Shown: positions 7,942 through 16,314 of the stretch, piece by piece
Numbering within the stretch: the stretch's first letter is position 1
Layout of the letters: each line of letters starts with the position of its first letter
Assembly (NCBI RefSeq): GCF_023954335.1
Contig: NZ_JAMLIE010000001.1
Location: forward strand, 1,426,001 to 1,490,000
DNA: 64,000 bases
From: Aquamicrobium sp.
Lineage (GTDB): Bacteria; Pseudomonadota; Alphaproteobacteria; Rhizobiales; Rhizobiaceae
Reading direction: 5' to 3'
The notes under the pieces: model-generated
The model's input: the letters and a program-made list of their open reading frames with translations, nothing else
Told to the model about the DNA's origin: nothing
The model's database searches: none
Translations under genes and position numbers: made by a program

Positions 7942-8829
7942 TCAGATGGTTCTCGTCGCGCGAACATACCATGACGGCTGCCCGGCGGCGATGGCGGCGG
8001 CGGCCCGCGCGGCATCCTGTCGCGACGGGTAAAGGCCGAAGCACGTCGCGCCCGATCCAGACATGCGGGCGAGCGCCGCCCCGCTCTGCCTGAGCGCGGC
8101 GAGGCAGGAGGCGATGGCCGGGGCTATCGAGACGGCCGGCGCTTCGAGATCGTTGCGCGCGGCGGCGAGCCATTCGACGAGGATGGAAAAATCCGGCCGC
8201 GCGGGCAAGGGAGCGAGTGGCGGGTTGGCGCGGTTCGCCAAGGCCGTGAACACGGCGGGCGTCGCCACCGCGACGCCGGGATTGACGAGGACCATGTCGA
8301 GCCCCGGCAGGCCGTCGACCGGCGCGAGCGCCTCGCCGACTCCTCGGGCGCGCAGCGTGTGCGCGGCAAGGCACATCGGCAGGTCCGCGCCGAGCGGCAG
8401 GGCGATGGTGGCGAGGTCGCCGGCGGAAAGGGAAAGGCCCCACAGCCGGGCGAGCGCGCGCAAGGTCGCGGCCGCGTCGCTGGAGCCGCCGCCGATGCCG
8501 GACGCGGCCGGCAAGGCCTTGTCGAGCTCGATCCGGACCGGCCGTGCGCTTGCGCCGGCGACGCCGCGCAGGAGGTCGCGCGCCCTGAGGACGAGATTCG
8601 CGCCGTCGGCGGGGATGTCGGCGGCGAAGGGCCCGGTGACGGCGAAGCCGTCGCTGCCGGCGTCGGCAGCGCGGATGCGGTCGCCTGTTTCCGTGAAGAC
8701 CACAAGCGTGTCGAGAAGGTGGTAGCCGTCGGCGCGCCGCCCGGTGACATGCAGCGCAAGGTTCACCTTGGCCGGCGCGTGCTCGCCGGTCGCGCCGGGC
8801 TCCGTCGCATTGGCCGTATCGGGGGCCAT
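7942..8829 (-). CDS. ispE: 4-diphosphocytidyl-2-C-methyl-D-erythritol kinase
   Basis: The 295-residue GHMP-family kinase phosphorylates the 2-hydroxyl of CDP-methylerythritol in the non-mevalonate isoprenoid pathway. The start motif PAKVNLALHV...RADGYH lies at about residues 19-37, and the ATP-binding glycine-rich loop PAASGIGGGSSDAAATLR near residues 108-125. Dxs (41.9 kb) and IspH (57.8 kb) of the same pathway are also in this window. It follows a small membrane-protein gene by 11 bp and precedes moaB by 17 bp. Confidence 0.95.
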   Translation of the reverse strand: MAPDTANATEPGATGEHAPAKVNLALHVTGRRADGYHLLDTLVVFTETGDRIRAADAGSDGFAVTGPFAADIPADGANLVLRARDLLRGVAGASARPVRIELDKALPAASGIGGGSSDAAATLRALARLWGLSLSAGDLATIALPLGADLPMCLAAHTLRARGVGEALAPVDGLPGLDMVLVNPGVAVATPAVFTALANRANPPLAPLPARPDFSILVEWLAAARNDLEAPAVSIAPAIASCLAALRQSGAALARMSGSGATCFGLYPSRQDAARAAAAIAAGQPSWYVRATRTI

Positions 8830-8840
8830 TTCGGAGGCGA

Positions 8841-9026
8841 TCAGTCCTTGGTCAGGTGGTATTCGCCGGTGACGGGGTCCTTGACCAGCGTCCCCTGCGC
8901 GCCGGCGCGCTGCTCGGCTTCGGTCCGCCGCGCCCGCGCGGTGACGCGCTCGGCCTCGCGCAGGAAGGAGCGGTATCCGACCCAGGCGGCGACGCCGAGG
9001 ACCGCGAAGAAGATGAGCTGAGGCAC
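8841..9026 (-). CDS. Small single-span membrane protein of unknown function
   Basis: I do not recognise this gene. The product is about 61 residues: a hydrophobic N-terminal helix (PQLIFFAVLGVAAWVGYRSF), then a charged Arg/Glu stretch and a C-terminal KDPVTGEYHLTKD. An ATG lies 15 bases further upstream, but its own codons form the ribosome binding site GGAGGA placed about 8 bases before the GTG at 9026, so the GTG is the more likely start. It sits between the S49 peptidase gene and ispE on the same strand. Confidence 0.6.
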   Translation of the reverse strand: MPQLIFFAVLGVAAWVGYRSFLREAERVTARARRTEAEQRAGAQGTLVKDPVTGEYHLTKD

Positions 9027-9119
9027 GTTCCTGTCCTCCATGCGTGAGGCCGGCAAGGGTGAAGCGATTATCCTGCCGACAAATCTAGAGCGTTTTTGCC
9101 TGTCGTCAAAGCCTTGCCG

Positions 9120-9980
9120 TCAAAGTCCAAGCCGCGCCCACAGCGCGCGCTCCTGTGCGGTGTCGGCCAGCCCGTCGGCGGCCGCGGCCGCCCTTTCGGC
9201 CCCGCCGCGCATGCTTGAAAGCCCGAGCCTGCGGCTGAAGAAGCCGCGCGGGGCGGAGACGAGCTGGAGCTTCGTCTTCTCGCCGTAGCGTTCCTTGAGG
9301 AACGAGCGCATGTCGCCGAGCGCGTCGATGAGGCCGAGCTCCAGCCCTTTTTTCCCGGTCCAGAACAGGCCGGTATAGAGGTCGGGATCGTCGGCGAGCT
9401 TTGCCCCGCGCCGCTCCTTGACCATATCGATGAAGGTGTCGTGGATTTCGAGCTGAAGCGTCTTCAGCCGCTCAACGTCCGCCTTCTTCTCCGGCTGGAA
9501 CGGGTCGAGGATCGCCTTGTTCTGCCCCGCCGTGTGGACGCGGCGCTCGACGCCGATCTTCTTGATCAGTTCCTGGAAGCCGAAGCCCGAGGAGACGACG
9601 CCGATCGAGCCGACGATGGAGGAGGGGTCGGCGACGATCTCGTCCCCGGCCAGCGCGATCATGTAGCCGCCCGAGGCGGCGGCGTCCTCGACGAAGACGA
9701 TGACGCGCTTGTTCTTCTCCTCGGCGAGGTCGCGGATGCGCTTGTAGATCAGCCGCGACTGCACCGGCGAGCCGCCGGGCGAGTTGATCGAGATCGCCAC
9801 CGCCGGCGCGTCCTTGAACGCGAACGCCTTCTCGATCACCCCCGCGGTCGTCGCCAGCGACAGGCTGGGGCGGAACTGGTTGCCGCCGGCCATGATCGCG
9901 CCGTGCAGGCGGATGACGGGAATGGTGACGGCGTTCGGGCGCAGCGAGGCGGGAAGCAGGCGGTTGAGGAAGCGTTTCAC
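9120..9980 (-). CDS. sppA: S49-family signal peptide peptidase-like protease (SppA/SohB type)
   Basis: The 286-residue protein is a short single-domain S49 peptidase. The nucleophile is Ser103 in AAASGGYM and the probable general base is Lys155 in GQNKAILDPF; SINSPGGSP (residues 64-72) forms the ClpP-like oxyanion region. Family members act at the cytoplasmic membrane, degrading signal-peptide remnants or membrane proteins. No long N-terminal membrane helix is obvious, so attachment may be weak. The start codon is GTG with GGAGA upstream. Confidence 0.88.
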   Translation of the reverse strand: MKRFLNRLLPASLRPNAVTIPVIRLHGAIMAGGNQFRPSLSLATTAGVIEKAFAFKDAPAVAISINSPGGSPVQSRLIYKRIRDLAEEKNKRVIVFVEDAAASGGYMIALAGDEIVADPSSIVGSIGVVSSGFGFQELIKKIGVERRVHTAGQNKAILDPFQPEKKADVERLKTLQLEIHDTFIDMVKERRGAKLADDPDLYTGLFWTGKKGLELGLIDALGDMRSFLKERYGEKTKLQLVSAPRGFFSRRLGLSSMRGGAERAAAAADGLADTAQERALWARLGL

Positions 9981-10054
9981 GGCGGGCGGGTCTCCATCAG
10001 GTGCGCCTCCGCATGTAGGCGTTCGCGCCCGCCGCGCAATGGCGAATGCGCCGT

Positions 10055-10837
10055 TCAGCGCGCGAAAAGCGCGGCGCGGCCGTTGATCGCCGCCTCGGCG
10101 GCCGGCGTGAAGCCGTTTTCCTCGCCATGCAGGACGAGCGGCGCGTCGAGCACGAGCGCCGCCCGCGAGCCCCGCACGGCGCGCACGATGACGCGGATCG
10201 CCGGCGTGCCGGCGCGCGGGTGGACGGGCAGGATGCGCGCGGCCCCGAAGCGGCCGCCGAGCGCCGTGAGGATGCCCTGAAGCGATTGCGGGCGCGCGAT
10301 CAGCGCGACCGTGCCGCGCGGCTTCAGGATCGCGCTCGCGGTGCGCAGCCAGCCCTCGAACAGCCCGTCCTCCATCACATGCGCGGCACGGCGCAGCGCG
10401 TCGGGCGAGGCACGGTCCGACGCTTCGTTGAAGGGCGGGTTCATCACCACGGCATCGAACGAGGTGTCAGCGAGGCCGGATTCGCGCCGCGCCCTGCCGG
10501 TCAGTGTCACGTCGGCGGCGAGGAGGTCCACCCGCCCGGCGAAGGCGGCGTTGGCCTCGTGGGCGAGGGTCAGCCGGGCATGCGCCAGCATCCGCGCTTC
10601 CCGTTCGACGAGGACGATGCGCGCGGCCGGGCAGCGCGCGGCGACGGCGAGGCCCGCCGCCCCGGCCCCGGCACCGAGATCGGCCAGACGCCCGTCGAAA
10701 CCGTCCGGCACCGCGGCGGCGAGCAGCATGGCGTCGAGCCCGGCGCGGTGGCCTTCCTGCGGCTGCACCAGCACGAAGCGGCCGCGGTGGAAGGCGTCGA
10801 CCGAGGGCGCCGCGTCTTCGCTGCCGGCGGCGCTCAT
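10055..10837 (-). CDS. tRNA1(Val) (adenine-N6)-methyltransferase-like protein (TrmN6/YfiC family)
   Basis: The 260-residue class I SAM-dependent methyltransferase has the glycine-rich SAM site DLGAGAGAAGLAVAAR at about residues 47-62, an acidic strand end (VLVERE), and the N6-adenine catalytic motif NPPFNE near residue 128. That combination is typical of TrmN6/YfiC-like enzymes modifying A37 of tRNA1(Val), although related proteins modify other substrates. It overlaps the upstream DUF2007 gene by four bases, indicating translational coupling. Confidence 0.85.
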   Translation of the reverse strand: MSAAGSEDAAPSVDAFHRGRFVLVQPQEGHRAGLDAMLLAAAVPDGFDGRLADLGAGAGAAGLAVAARCPAARIVLVEREARMLAHARLTLAHEANAAFAGRVDLLAADVTLTGRARRESGLADTSFDAVVMNPPFNEASDRASPDALRRAAHVMEDGLFEGWLRTASAILKPRGTVALIARPQSLQGILTALGGRFGAARILPVHPRAGTPAIRVIVRAVRGSRAALVLDAPLVLHGEENGFTPAAEAAINGRAALFAR

Positions 10838-11070
10838 TCGCTTTTGATTTCGCCCCTGATCTCGTCCGCGATGCCGGCGTCGGCGAACAGGCGGCGCGCC
10901 TCGTCGGCGTCCGCCTCGGCCACCATCACCCGGCGCGGCAGGATGCCGATCGAGCCCTCGATCACGCTCATGTTGTTGTCGGCGACGAAGAAGCCGATCC
11001 CGGCATCGCGCAGCAGGGCCTCGACGAAGGAGATGAGGACGGCGTCGTTGGTGCGAAGAAGCTCGATCAT
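10834..11070 (-). CDS. DUF2007 domain-containing small protein
   Basis: The 78-residue protein (MIELLRTNDAVLISFVEALL...) matches the DUF2007 pattern: an N-terminal helix with NDAVLISFVEALLRDAGI, a strand ending in VADNNMSV, and the C-terminal RRVMVAEADADEARRLFADAG. Related proteins resemble PII-like or signal-transducing folds; the function is unknown. The ATG at 11070 fits family length; the frame upstream is low-complexity. Its end overlaps the TrmN6-like gene start by four bases, a conserved pairing in rhizobia as far as I recall. Confidence 0.85.
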   Translation of the reverse strand: MIELLRTNDAVLISFVEALLRDAGIGFFVADNNMSVIEGSIGILPRRVMVAEADADEARRLFADAGIADEIRGEIKSE

Positions 11071-11189
11071 GCCGTAAAGGGTTTCAGGTTGCGCCGGCGA
11101 TGTAAATCCCCGGGTAAATCCCCGGCGGCGGCGGCCGTTCCCGCCGGTGTTTCCGCTAGGTAAACGGTGTATTTTGCGCCAATTCGCCC

Positions 11190-11218
11190 CTTGCCGCCAT
11201 GGGTGTGTCTGCCTAGAG
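11190..11218 (+). promoter_or_regulatory. Promoter of the polyprenyl diphosphate synthase gene
   Basis: CTTGCC, a 17-bp spacer and CTAGAG match the rhizobial housekeeping promoter form. Its position rules out the ATG at 11147 and supports the GTG at 11276 as the start of the following gene. Confidence 0.5.
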
Positions 11219-11275
11219 TCCGCCGTCGGCATGGCCGGCGGGGCGGGTATCCGGGTTGGCATCAAGGAGTTTCCG

Positions 11276-12292
11276 GTGGGCGTTGTGGTCGAAATCGAGG
11301 ATGGAAAGCGTGCGAAGGCGTCCATAGAGGCGTTGATCGCGCTGACGCGGACCGACATGGGACGCGTCAACGAACTGATCCTGTCCAAGGCCGGCTCCGA
11401 CGTCGAGATGATCCCCGAGGTCGCCAACCACCTGATCTCGTCGGGCGGCAAGCGCCTCAGGCCCATGCTGACGCTGGCCGCCGCCCAGATGTTCGGCTAT
11501 CGCGGCGACGGCCACGTCAAGCTCGCCACCAGCGTCGAGTTCATGCACACGGCGACGCTGCTCCACGACGACGTGGTCGACGAGAGCGACCTGCGCCGCG
11601 GCAAGCGCACGGCGCGCATGATCTGGGGCAACCAGGCGAGCGTGCTCGTCGGCGATTTCCTGCTCGGCCAGGCCTTCCGCATGATGGTCGACGTCGGCTC
11701 GTTGGAGGCGCTCGACGTCCTCTCCTCCGCCGCCTCGGTCATCGCCGAGGGCGAGGTGATGCAGCTCGGCGTCGCCAAGAACCTGGAGACCACCGAGGAC
11801 GACTACCTCGCCGTCATCAAGGCCAAGACTGCGGCGCTGTTTTCCGCCGCCGCCGAGGTCGGGCCGATCATCGCCGACGCCGGCAAGGCGGAGCGCGCCG
11901 CGCTGCGCTCCTACGGCGTCAATCTCGGCCTCGCCTTCCAGCTCATCGACGACGCGCTCGATTACGGCGGCGATTCGCGCAATCTCGGCAAGAATGTCGG
12001 CGACGACTTCCGCGAGGGCAAGGTCACGCTGCCGGTGATTCTCGCCTCCCGGCGCGGCTCGGCCGAGGAGCGCGAGTTCTGGAAGGCCGCGATCGAGAAC
12101 GCGGAGGCGGACGACGCCTCGCTGGAGCGCGCGCGGGGGCTGATGACGAAGCACGGCGCCATCGGCGACACGATCGGCCGGGCGCGCCATTTCGGCGAGA
12201 TCGCCCGCGACGCGCTCGCGCCGCTGGCGCGGACGCCGCAGAAGGACGCGCTGCTCGACGTCATCGATTTCTGCATCAGCCGGGTGAACTGA
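11276..12292 (+). CDS. ispB: Long-chain polyprenyl diphosphate synthase (ubiquinone side chain)
   Basis: The 338-residue trans-prenyltransferase has the first Asp-rich motif in LLHDDVVDESDLRRG and the second in FQLIDDALDY, with the GGKRLRP diphosphate-binding motif near residue 60. It extends farnesyl diphosphate with isopentenyl units to the C40-C50 chain used by UbiA for ubiquinone. The GTG at 11276 is chosen because AAGGAG lies 6 bases before it and related proteins begin MGVVVE; a longer ATG-started frame begins at 11147. Rhizobia usually make ubiquinone-10, so decaprenyl synthase is a likely exact activity. Confidence 0.92.
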   Translation: MGVVVEIEDGKRAKASIEALIALTRTDMGRVNELILSKAGSDVEMIPEVANHLISSGGKRLRPMLTLAAAQMFGYRGDGHVKLATSVEFMHTATLLHDDVVDESDLRRGKRTARMIWGNQASVLVGDFLLGQAFRMMVDVGSLEALDVLSSAASVIAEGEVMQLGVAKNLETTEDDYLAVIKAKTAALFSAAAEVGPIIADAGKAERAALRSYGVNLGLAFQLIDDALDYGGDSRNLGKNVGDDFREGKVTLPVILASRRGSAEEREFWKAAIENAEADDASLERARGLMTKHGAIGDTIGRARHFGEIARDALAPLARTPQKDALLDVIDFCISRVN

Positions 12293-12431
12293 CGGAGCCG
12301 CTTCGGCCGCCGGTCGGCCGGCGTGCCCCGGCGCGATTGAACCGCGTCCGCAAAAAGGCCATGCTTTGCGTCTTGATTGAGTGGCCGGATTCCTGCCCGG
12401 CGGCGCGGGAAGATCAAGGGAAAGGGAAGCG

Positions 12432-14441
12432 ATGCGGCTTTTGACTGGACGATGGATCGTGGCAGCCGGGCTTGCCGTCGGCACGGCGTCGGGCGCATGG
12501 GCCGCCGCGGTTCCCATCGATACGGACGAGCCTGTGCGCGTCAACACGCTGTCGGGCGCGTATCTCGCCGCCCGCATCGCCGAGAGCGACAACGAGCTCG
12601 ACGCGGCCATCGCCTACTATCGCCGCGCGCTCGCCTTCGATCCCGACAACCGCACCGTCCAGCAGAGCCTCTTGCTCGGGCTGATCTCGCAGGGGCGCTT
12701 CGACGAGGCGCTGCCCTTCGCCGAGAAGCTGAAGGAGGTGCCGGAGGTCGAGCGGTTCTCGCGGCTGGCGCTCGGCGTCGACGCCATCCGGCAGGGCAAG
12801 TACGGCGACGCCGACTACTGGCTGAAGCTGTCGCTCGAATCCGATCTCGACCGGCTCATCACCGGGCTGATGGCGGCATGGGCCAAGCTCGGCGACGGCA
12901 AGGGCGAGGACGCGCTTGCCGCGCTCGACGCGCTCGCCGGGCCGGAATGGTACGAGCTGTTCATCACCTATCATCGCGCGCTGATCGCCGAGCAGGCGGG
13001 AGAGGTCGAGGCCGCGCGCGCCGCCTTCGAGGCCGGCGCCGACAACCTCTCGGCCGCCGGTGCCGCGCCGGAGACCCATCTGCGCCTGCTCGAAGCCTAT
13101 GCCGGCTTCCTCGCCCGCAAGGGCGAGCGCGACGCCGCCTTCGCCGTTATGGACAAGGCCGATGCCTTCGCGCCCGGCCGGCTGACCATCCAGGCGCTGC
13201 GCGGCCGGATCGAGGGCGGCCGCGCCGCGCCGCCTCTGGTGCCGGACGCCAAAGCCGGTGCGGCCGAGGCGCTGCTCAACCTCGCCACCGCGCTCAACCG
13301 CAGCGGCGGCGAATCCTTCGTGCGGCTCTATCTCAACTACGCGCTCGCACTCCTGCCGCACAGCGACGCGGTGCTGATCCAGCTTGCCGGCGTTTCCGAG
13401 CAGCAGGGCGACGCCGAGGGCGCGATCGCCTTCTACGAGAAGATCCCCGCCGCCTCGCCGATGAAGCGGGTGGCGGAATTGCAGCTCGGCCTCAACCTCG
13501 CCGACCTGAAGCGCCACGACGAGGCGATCAGCCACCTCAAGGCGGCGCTGGCCAAGGACGAGGGCGACATGCGCGCCTATCTCTCGCTCGGCGGCGTCTA
13601 CGCCTCGCAGGAGAACTACCGCGCCGCGGCCGACATCTACGAGCGCGCCGTCGCCCGCATCGAGAAGCCGGTGCGCACTGACTGGAACATCTTCTACCAG
13701 CGCGGCATCGCCTATGAGCGGCTGAAGGAGTGGGACAAGGCCGAGCCGAATTTCAGGACCGCGCTGGAGCTGTTCCCCGACCAGCCGCAGGTGCTCAACT
13801 ATCTCGGCTATTCCTGGGTCGACATGAACATCAACCTCGACGAGGGGCTGGAGCTGATCCAGCGCGCCGTCGACCTGCGGCCTTCAGACGGCTACATCGT
13901 CGATTCGCTCGGCTGGGCCTTCTATCGCCTCGGCCGCTACGAGGACGCGGTGCGCGAGCTGGAGCGCGCCGTCGGGCTGATGCCGGCCGATCCCATCCTC
14001 AACGACCATCTCGGCGACGCCTACTGGCGCGTCGGGCGCAGGCTGGAAGCGGGCTTCCAGTGGAACCACGCGCTGGCGCTCGATCCCGAGCCGGACCTGA
14101 AGGCCGAGGTCGAGAAGAAGATCGCCGACGGCCTGCCGTCGCGGGACGAGGAGGCGCAAGCCCGGCAGAAGGCCGAGGCCGAGCTGCCGCCCAATGCGGT
14201 GCCGCTGCCCGAGGGCGTCGACGGGGCGAAGGCCGAGGCCGCGCCGGAAGTAGAGACCGTCTCGGCGGGCGCGGCGGTCCACACCGTCCTGCCGGGGCAG
14301 TCGCTGTGGTCCATCGCCGCCGAGATCCTCGGCGACGGCAACCGCTATATCGAGCTGCTCGACCTCAACCCCGCCCTGCGCGGCGACCCCGGCCGCATCG
14401 TGCCGGGCCAGAGGCTTACGCTGCCCCAGCCGGGAAACTGA
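12432..14441 (+). CDS. TPR-repeat protein with C-terminal LysM domain
   Basis: The 669-residue protein starts with a signal peptide (MRLLTGRWIVAAGLAVGTAS...AWAA) and then carries many helical TPR-type repeats, for example SDNELDAAIAYYRRALAFDPDN near the N-terminus and EWDKAEPNFRTALELFPDQPQVLNYLGYSWVDM in the C-terminal half. The last ~50 residues form a LysM-like module (HTVLPGQSLWSIAAEILGDG...NPALRGDPGRIVPGQRLTL). It is predicted periplasmic or outer-membrane associated, combining protein scaffolding with peptidoglycan binding. The ATG at 12432 is preferred over 12381 because the signal peptide begins there. Confidence 0.85.
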   Translation: MRLLTGRWIVAAGLAVGTASGAWAAAVPIDTDEPVRVNTLSGAYLAARIAESDNELDAAIAYYRRALAFDPDNRTVQQSLLLGLISQGRFDEALPFAEKLKEVPEVERFSRLALGVDAIRQGKYGDADYWLKLSLESDLDRLITGLMAAWAKLGDGKGEDALAALDALAGPEWYELFITYHRALIAEQAGEVEAARAAFEAGADNLSAAGAAPETHLRLLEAYAGFLARKGERDAAFAVMDKADAFAPGRLTIQALRGRIEGGRAAPPLVPDAKAGAAEALLNLATALNRSGGESFVRLYLNYALALLPHSDAVLIQLAGVSEQQGDAEGAIAFYEKIPAASPMKRVAELQLGLNLADLKRHDEAISHLKAALAKDEGDMRAYLSLGGVYASQENYRAAADIYERAVARIEKPVRTDWNIFYQRGIAYERLKEWDKAEPNFRTALELFPDQPQVLNYLGYSWVDMNINLDEGLELIQRAVDLRPSDGYIVDSLGWAFYRLGRYEDAVRELERAVGLMPADPILNDHLGDAYWRVGRRLEAGFQWNHALALDPEPDLKAEVEKKIADGLPSRDEEAQARQKAEAELPPNAVPLPEGVDGAKAEAAPEVETVSAGAAVHTVLPGQSLWSIAAEILGDGNRYIELLDLNPALRGDPGRIVPGQRLTLPQPGN

Positions 14442-14487
14442 ACGAGCCGCCAATCAACCTCTCTTGAAGCGGCGAGGTTGCGGCCAT

Positions 14488-14676
14488 CTCTCCTCTCCCC
14501 GTTCACGGGGAGAGGATGCCGGCAGGCAGGTGAGGGGCGGCGCCAACCTTCCAGTGTCGAGGTGCCCGCCACACGATGCCGTTCGCCCTCACATCGCGCA
14601 GCTTCAAGTCGGAAACGCCGATGCCGCCCCTCATCCGCCCTTCGGGCACCTTCTCCCCGTGAACGGGGAGAAGGGG
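14488..14676. repeat. RIME-like palindromic intergenic element
   Basis: Two inverted modules, 14488-14543 and 14623-14676, each contain a perfect stem around CTCCCCGTTCACGGGGAG plus a CCCCTCAT/CAGGTGAGGGG end. They enclose about 80 bp of unrelated sequence. The same module recurs at 43873-44080, 44483-44700 and 60219-60352. This is the pattern of Rhizobium intergenic mosaic elements. It fills most of the 326-bp gap between the TPR-LysM gene and glyQ. Confidence 0.8.
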
Positions 14677-14701
14677 GAACGCGACCCGAACGTTCCATTG
14701 C

Positions 14702-14731
14702 CTTGACGCCTGCCGGCCGCGGTTCTAGGAC
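14702..14731 (+). promoter_or_regulatory. Predicted promoter of the gly operon
   Basis: CTTGAC followed after 17 bp by CTAGGA lies about 35 bp before the glyQ start at 14768, just downstream of the palindromic repeat element. Confidence 0.5.
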
Positions 14732-14767
14732 GGGGCCTTTCCCGTCCATGCCGCTGCGAGCCGCCCC

Positions 14768-15721
14768 GTGAACGCAAGCCTGCCTGCCCACATGCACCCG
14801 ACCCGCTCGTTCCAGGGTCTCATCCTGACGCTGCACGAATACTGGGCGGAACGCGGCTGCGTCGTGCTCCAGCCCTACGACATGGAGGTCGGCGCCGGCA
14901 CCTTCCACCCGGCGACGACGCTGCGCGCACTCGGGCCCCGCCCGTGGAACGCGGCCTATGTCCAGCCCTCGCGCCGGCCCAAGGACGGCCGCTACGGCGA
15001 GAACCCCAACCGGCTCCAGCACTACTACCAGTATCAGGTGATCCTGAAGCCGAACCCGCCAGACCTTCAGGAACTCTATCTCGGCTCGCTCGACGCCATC
15101 GGCATCGACACGGCGCTGCACGACATCCGCTTCGTCGAGGACGACTGGGAAAGCCCGACGCTGGGCGCATGGGGCCTCGGCTGGGAATGCTGGTGCGACG
15201 GCATGGAGGTGTCGCAGTTCACCTATTTCCAGCAGGTCTGCGGCATCGAATGCGCGCCCGTCGCCGGCGAGCTGACCTACGGGCTGGAGCGGCTGGCGAT
15301 GTACGTCCAGGGCGTCGACAACGTCTACGACCTGAACTTCAACGGCCGCGAGGGCGCCGAGAAGGTCACCTATGGCGAGGTCTTCCTCCAGGCCGAGCAG
15401 GAATATTCCCGCTTCAACTTCGAGTTCGCCGACACCTCCATCCTGCTGCGCCATTTCGAGGACGCCGAGAAGGAATGCCGGACGCTGCTCGAGGCGGGAG
15501 CGAAGCGGCCGGAGGGCCAGCCGCACCGCATGGTGCTGCCGGCCTACGACCAGTGCATCAAGGCATCTCACGCCTTCAACCTGCTCGACGCGCGCGGCGT
15601 CATCTCCGTCACCGAGCGCCAGAGCTACATCCTGCGCGTGCGCAACCTCGCCAAGGCGTGCGGCGAGGCCTTCCTCGAAACCGAGGCCGGCGGCCTCGGC
15701 TGGCGGCCGGAGGCGGCGTGA
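14768..15721 (+). CDS. glyQ: Glycyl-tRNA synthetase alpha subunit
   Basis: The 317-residue catalytic subunit of the bacterial alpha2beta2 glycyl-tRNA synthetase activates glycine with ATP. Typical conserved stretches are SFQGLILTLHEYWAERGC at the N-terminus, YDMEVGAGTFHPATTLRALGP, the class II region with NPNRLQHYYQYQVILKP, and ELTYGLERLAMYVQGVDNVYDL. It shares one base with the downstream isochorismatase-like gene (TGATG), which in turn overlaps glyS, so all three are translated from one message. Confidence 0.97.
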   Translation: MNASLPAHMHPTRSFQGLILTLHEYWAERGCVVLQPYDMEVGAGTFHPATTLRALGPRPWNAAYVQPSRRPKDGRYGENPNRLQHYYQYQVILKPNPPDLQELYLGSLDAIGIDTALHDIRFVEDDWESPTLGAWGLGWECWCDGMEVSQFTYFQQVCGIECAPVAGELTYGLERLAMYVQGVDNVYDLNFNGREGAEKVTYGEVFLQAEQEYSRFNFEFADTSILLRHFEDAEKECRTLLEAGAKRPEGQPHRMVLPAYDQCIKASHAFNLLDARGVISVTERQSYILRVRNLAKACGEAFLETEAGGLGWRPEAA

Positions 15722-16314
15722 TGGCAAAAACGCTACTCCAGCTCGCCGGCGCGGATTTGACGCCGCCGAAGCTGACCGACACCGCCGTGGTCGTCGTCGA
15801 CGCCCAGCGCGAATATGTCGACGGCAGGCTGCCGCTTCACGGCGTCGACGCCGCGCTCGACAACATCGCCGCGCTGCTCGCTGCGGCGCGCGCGGCCGGC
15901 GCGCCGGTGATCCATGTCCGGCACAAGGGCCAGCCGGGCGGCCTGTTCGGCCCGGACACGACCGGATACGCGCTCGCGCCGCAGGCCGCCGCCTTGGCCG
16001 GCGAGACGGTGATCGACAAGGGCCTACCCAATTCCTTCGCCGGCACGGCGCTCAAGGAGGCGCTCGACGCCACGGGGCGCAAGCGTCTCGTCGTCGCCGG
16101 CTTCATGACGCATATGTGCGTCTCCTCGACCACGCGCGCGGCGGGCGAGCACGGCTTCGGTGTCGTGGTCCTTTCCGACGCGACCGCGACGCGCGACCTG
16201 CCCGCGCCGGGCGGCGGCGGCATCATCCCCGCCGCCGCGCTGCACGAGGCCGAGCTTGCCGCGCTCGCCGACCGCTTCGCCCTTGTCTGCCCGACCGCTG
16301 AACTGGTGCGCTGA
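15721..16314 (+). CDS. Isochorismatase-family cysteine hydrolase
   Basis: The 197-residue protein has the three-residue catalytic set of the family: Asp in AVVVVDAQREY, Lys in VIDKGLPNSF, and Cys in GFMTHMCVSSTTR. Members hydrolyse isochorismate, nicotinamide, carbamoyl or other amide substrates; the specificity cannot be read here. It lies between glyQ and glyS with one-base overlaps on both sides (start at 15721, end at 16314), so it is co-translated with glycyl-tRNA synthetase, an arrangement seen in related rhizobia. Confidence 0.9.
   Translation: MAKTLLQLAGADLTPPKLTDTAVVVVDAQREYVDGRLPLHGVDAALDNIAALLAAARAAGAPVIHVRHKGQPGGLFGPDTTGYALAPQAAALAGETVIDKGLPNSFAGTALKEALDATGRKRLVVAGFMTHMCVSSTTRAAGEHGFGVVVLSDATATRDLPAPGGGGIIPAAALHEAELAALADRFALVCPTAELVR

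Noticed and set aside
14480..14680. Palindromic stems as intrinsic terminators
   Set aside because: The stems lack T tracts, recur at several sites with the same flanks, and so are better described as dispersed repeats; they may still affect transcript ends.
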